From Opisthorchis felineus (lineage: Eukaryota > Platyhelminthes > Trematoda > Opisthorchiida > Opisthorchiidae), in contig SJOL01009849.1 in the NCBI GenBank assembly GCA_004794785.1, positions 2,169,102 through 2,233,101 of the forward strand: a stretch of DNA of 64,000 nt. Reading direction: 5' to 3'. Positions within the stretch are counted from its first letter, which is position 1; each line of letters starts with the position of its first letter. Of the stretch, positions 61,720 to 64,000 are shown one piece after another. A program made the position numbers and the translations under genes. A model generated the notes under the pieces. That model saw only the letters and a program-made list of their open reading frames with translations, was not told the DNA's origin and ran no database searches.

Positions 61720-62350
61720 TTAATGCGGCAAAGTATACAGGATAGTTTCAGTTAGATTTATGCACGAGGATTCGAGTCCCCGAGTTTTATTTCGGAAATT
61801 TTGTAGCTCTCTTTGTTTAAACACTTTAAGTGAATGTTCGCCAGTGACATAGCTCAACTTTTCCACCGCCTTGGCCACCAGTCGTTGTGGTGTGAATTTT
61901 AGTTCCCGTCTCAGAATGCCCACATTTTCCAAATCTATCCTGTGCCCAGTGTCTAGTGCATGCCCCGCCATTGCCGAATATTTGACTGTCGCCTGATATT
62001 CATCTACGTTTCTCGGTGGTTTGTTAATTCATCGCTTATGCTCACCGATTCTGGTGTGCAAGTCCCTGGCTGCCTGACCTATATAAACCTTCGTACAGTC
62101 GTTACATTTTATTTTTTATACACAGTTCCTAGTCCTTTCAACCGGAAGGCGATCCTTTAACTGCACCTGAACGTAAAGTCTTTCCCTTCCGGAATTCTAC
62201 TATAATGTTAGCCGTATTCACTACCCTTCTAATGACTTAAGATATCCCTGTTTTGTATGGAATGACTGATGTTCGGATCCGCTCCATATGATGACAATCC
62301 CCCCTAACCAATCTATCGTAAATGTTAGTCGTCCTCACTAACCAACAAAC
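61720..62350 (-). pseudogene. Penelope-type retroelement C-terminus with GIY-YIG endonuclease domain, decayed
   Basis: Reading the minus strand from 62350 downward: TNIYDRLVRGDCHHMERIRT, SVIPYKTGIS, VIRRVVNTANIIVEFRKGK (end of the RT / linker), a frameshift, QLKDRLPVERTRNCV, then KIKCNDCTKVYIGQAARDL (about 62105-62050), the GIY-YIG core with VYIG. TRIGEHKR follows, with an in-frame stop after it (about 62030), then NVDEYQATVKYSAMAGHALD, TGHRIDLENV (His-rich second part of the nuclease) and LKFTPQRLVAKAVEKL. A second stop replaces the Tyr of the usual VYKIKC. The VYIG, Arg and HALDTGH features match GIY-YIG nucleases fused to Penelope-like reverse transcriptases in flatworms. The reverse-transcriptase core is not seen, so this is a 5'-truncated dead copy. 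Confidence 0.75.
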
Positions 62351-62463
62351 AGGAACTCAGACCGACACTCAGCACTGATCAAGTTGACTAGTCATGAGAA
62401 ATCTCACGGATTGGTTCCCCCATTGCCTTAAAACCCTACTAACCTGGTTACTCATTCACTTGC

Positions 62464-62494
62464 CTGATGAAGCTTTTGTGTGAAAAGCTAAACG
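62464..62494 (+). ncRNA. Hammerhead-like block (CTGATGA-hairpin-AAACG)
   Basis: CTGATGA (62464-62470), a perfect 7-bp hairpin AGCTTTT / GTGTG / AAAAGCT, then AAACGTT. Compared with a hammerhead, the G of GAAAC is replaced or absorbed in the stem, and flank pairing is poor. The same order occurs at 53186. CCTGATGAAGC...GAAACG phrases are typical of retroelement ends in several animals, and Penelope-like elements are known to carry hammerheads. Confidence 0.35.
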
Positions 62495-62847
62495 TTATCC
62501 AGCAATAAATCCACCAAATCTCTCTGAAACGATGATCACCCAAACGGTCCCAAACATTTCCAATTGATTGAAAACGGCTAAATCTACTTTATCCGAGCCT
62601 TGTGGTCATCTAGAAATAAGTGTATGCAGTCGGAGGCTTTGTTAACGTTGGCCATTTTAAATGATGTGTAAGTAAAAGAATATATCCAGGCCTGTCCAAT
62701 CTGCTGTAATCATGACGATAACTTGTGTAAATGATAAAATGCGGATTTAGGCGTTGTACGCTAGATTAGGTGACGAAAAACACAACCCTAAAATTGCCAA
62801 ACTGTGATAAAATATGTAGAAAGTAATGCATTAATGCTCTGTTGACG

Positions 62848-62945
62848 CAACACACTACTCCTACTGATTCTGAAAAACATTTTCCGCACCCGGCGACCGA
62901 TTTCTCTCCTTTCGAAACTCATCGGGTTGATGCAGTTCCTGAGTA
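62848..62945 (-). repeat. P1 fragment with decayed hammerhead-like motif
   Basis: The plus strand begins ACACTACTCCTACTGATTCT. On the minus strand, GGAACTGCATCAAC, CCGATGA (one change from CTGATGA), a TTTC...GAGA stem region, GAAATCGGTCGCCGGG (consensus GAAACCGGTCGTGGGC) lie in the right order (62886-62930). Confidence 0.5.
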
Positions 62946-63067
62946 TTTGTAAAAAATTATGTGCTACCTGAAAGATAAATTCTACGCAACTGGCGAAATG
63001 CATTAAGTTCCAAATTAAGTTGACGATGAGTACGATTCGCTGGTCAAGCAAAACGCAGGGATGACTC

Positions 63068-63115
63068 AAATTCGGGGACTGCACCTAGCTGATGAGCCCT
63101 ACGGGGTCACGAGGG
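63068..63115 (+). repeat. P1 hammerhead half in the opposite orientation
   Basis: TTCGGGGACTGCACCTAG (63071-63088), CTGATGAG (63089-63096) and CCC/GGG around TACG follow the P1 order on the plus strand. After that it diverges into GC-rich palindromic sequence (GGGGGCCCC, 63113-63121), and the GAAAC box is not recognisable. It faces the copy at 62.9 kb. Confidence 0.45.
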
Positions 63116-63124
63116 GGCCCCACG

Positions 63125-64000
63125 AGTCACGGGCTCTCGGGGAATGTCAATAATACTATGAGTGGTGGATTTCATCAAGAAAGTACACTGTAATCCCTCG
63201 AATGTCCTACTAAGCTAAACATGAAATTGTCTTGTTGCAACACACAAATGAAGAATATTGGAAGCGAGAGATTCAGGTGGGATTGCTTTGAGCTTCACGG
63301 TAACAGCATACCGATTTGATGGTAAGCTACTATGTTTGTTGATTGTGCATTTCTGGCTGAACCGAGTACAGGCCGACTTAATTTATGGAAAACATGAGCG
63401 CTGATGTAGGGACAAGCGTTTCTTATATAAGTGACTGATTCTGTACGTAAAATACCACTGTTCTTTGTTGTCAAGACGATTTTATAAACAGGTTAACCAA
63501 TAATAGTTTCGTGTATACCGTACAGAATGCTAGCAAAAGGTAAAACATGGTTATCGCCGGAAGCCCAATCCAAATGAAAATCCACCCACGTCTTGACTTC
63601 TTACTTCTGCTGGTTCAGATACATTCAAATACTCAACTATTATTTTGATCAAGCATTTATCAGTATCAGTACCTTTTTGCACACTGATTACACGTTATCC
63701 TTCGCCCGACTATTTCTCAAAATCAGTACCGGACGCTTTTGGAGAGTACTTCTTCTAGTTGGTCTCACGAAAGGTGTGCGTATGAACTGATATGATAACA
63801 AACCGGTCGTCGATTGATCCTCTGTGCTTGCGATAACGATTTTTTGAGGGACACACCAACACTTGTACGTATGTACCAGTGTACGAATCACTGAACTCCT
63901 GAGTTTTTCTGGGTTGTGGGAGTTGGTTAAGTAGCCCATCTTGTAGGCAGATTAACATGCGCCCTATTGTATTTACTTTGGCAGATTGTTTGCCAGTTTG
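63125..64000. other. No recognisable feature
   Basis: Overlapping unassigned frames at 63593-63958 only. Confidence 0.35.

Overview
The window looks like intergenic, repeat-rich DNA from a eukaryote, most probably a parasitic flatworm (trematode or tapeworm). The reasons are the absence of any long gene, the absence of operon-like packing, and relics of several retroelement types common in flatworm genomes: two different non-LTR (LINE) reverse-transcriptase pseudogenes, a GIY-YIG endonuclease relic of Penelope type, tRNA-derived SINEs, and short dispersed repeats carrying hammerhead-ribozyme-like cores. The taxon is an inference from memory of these families; no similarity search was run.

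Layout: the first 8 kb is almost featureless apart from one dispersed repeat (called P1 here) near 0.65-0.85 kb. SINEs of a second family (S2) lie at 8.4, 10.4, 31.8 and 50.6 kb. P1 copies or fragments lie at 0.7, 9.9, 18.7, 20.5-20.8, 45.5, 48.9, 53.1, 62.9 and 63.1 kb. A third, longer repeat (R3, about 1.3 kb) is present twice, at 23.8-25.1 and 35.8-37.25 kb. From 34.5 to 39.8 kb is the most protein-like stretch: two unassigned minus-strand frames, LINE relic 1 (37.9-39.2 kb) and a possible host exon with a membrane segment (39.5-39.8 kb). LINE relic 2 is at 57.3-58.85 kb, and the Penelope-type GIY-YIG relic is at 61.7-62.35 kb on the minus strand. Ala-like tRNA-derived SINE heads (S1) are at 46.3 kb (+) and 51.1 kb (-). 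AT, CA and ATCT microsatellites and several perfect hairpins are scattered between.

The most interesting signal is that two unrelated-looking repeat families (P1, and S2, which has a Ser/Leu-like tRNA head) both carry the CTGATGA / hairpin / GAAAC arrangement of the hammerhead ribozyme with complementary flanks. P1 has a palindromic ACCGGT in place of stem III, which suggests a dimeric ribozyme, and one P1 locus starts a second copy about 314 bases after the first, as expected for tandem retrozyme-like units. All copies seen are mutated, so these are fossils here.

No complete protein-coding gene could be supported. Most open frames in the window are of a length expected by chance. Introns cannot be resolved from this sequence alone, so any host exons listed are tentative.
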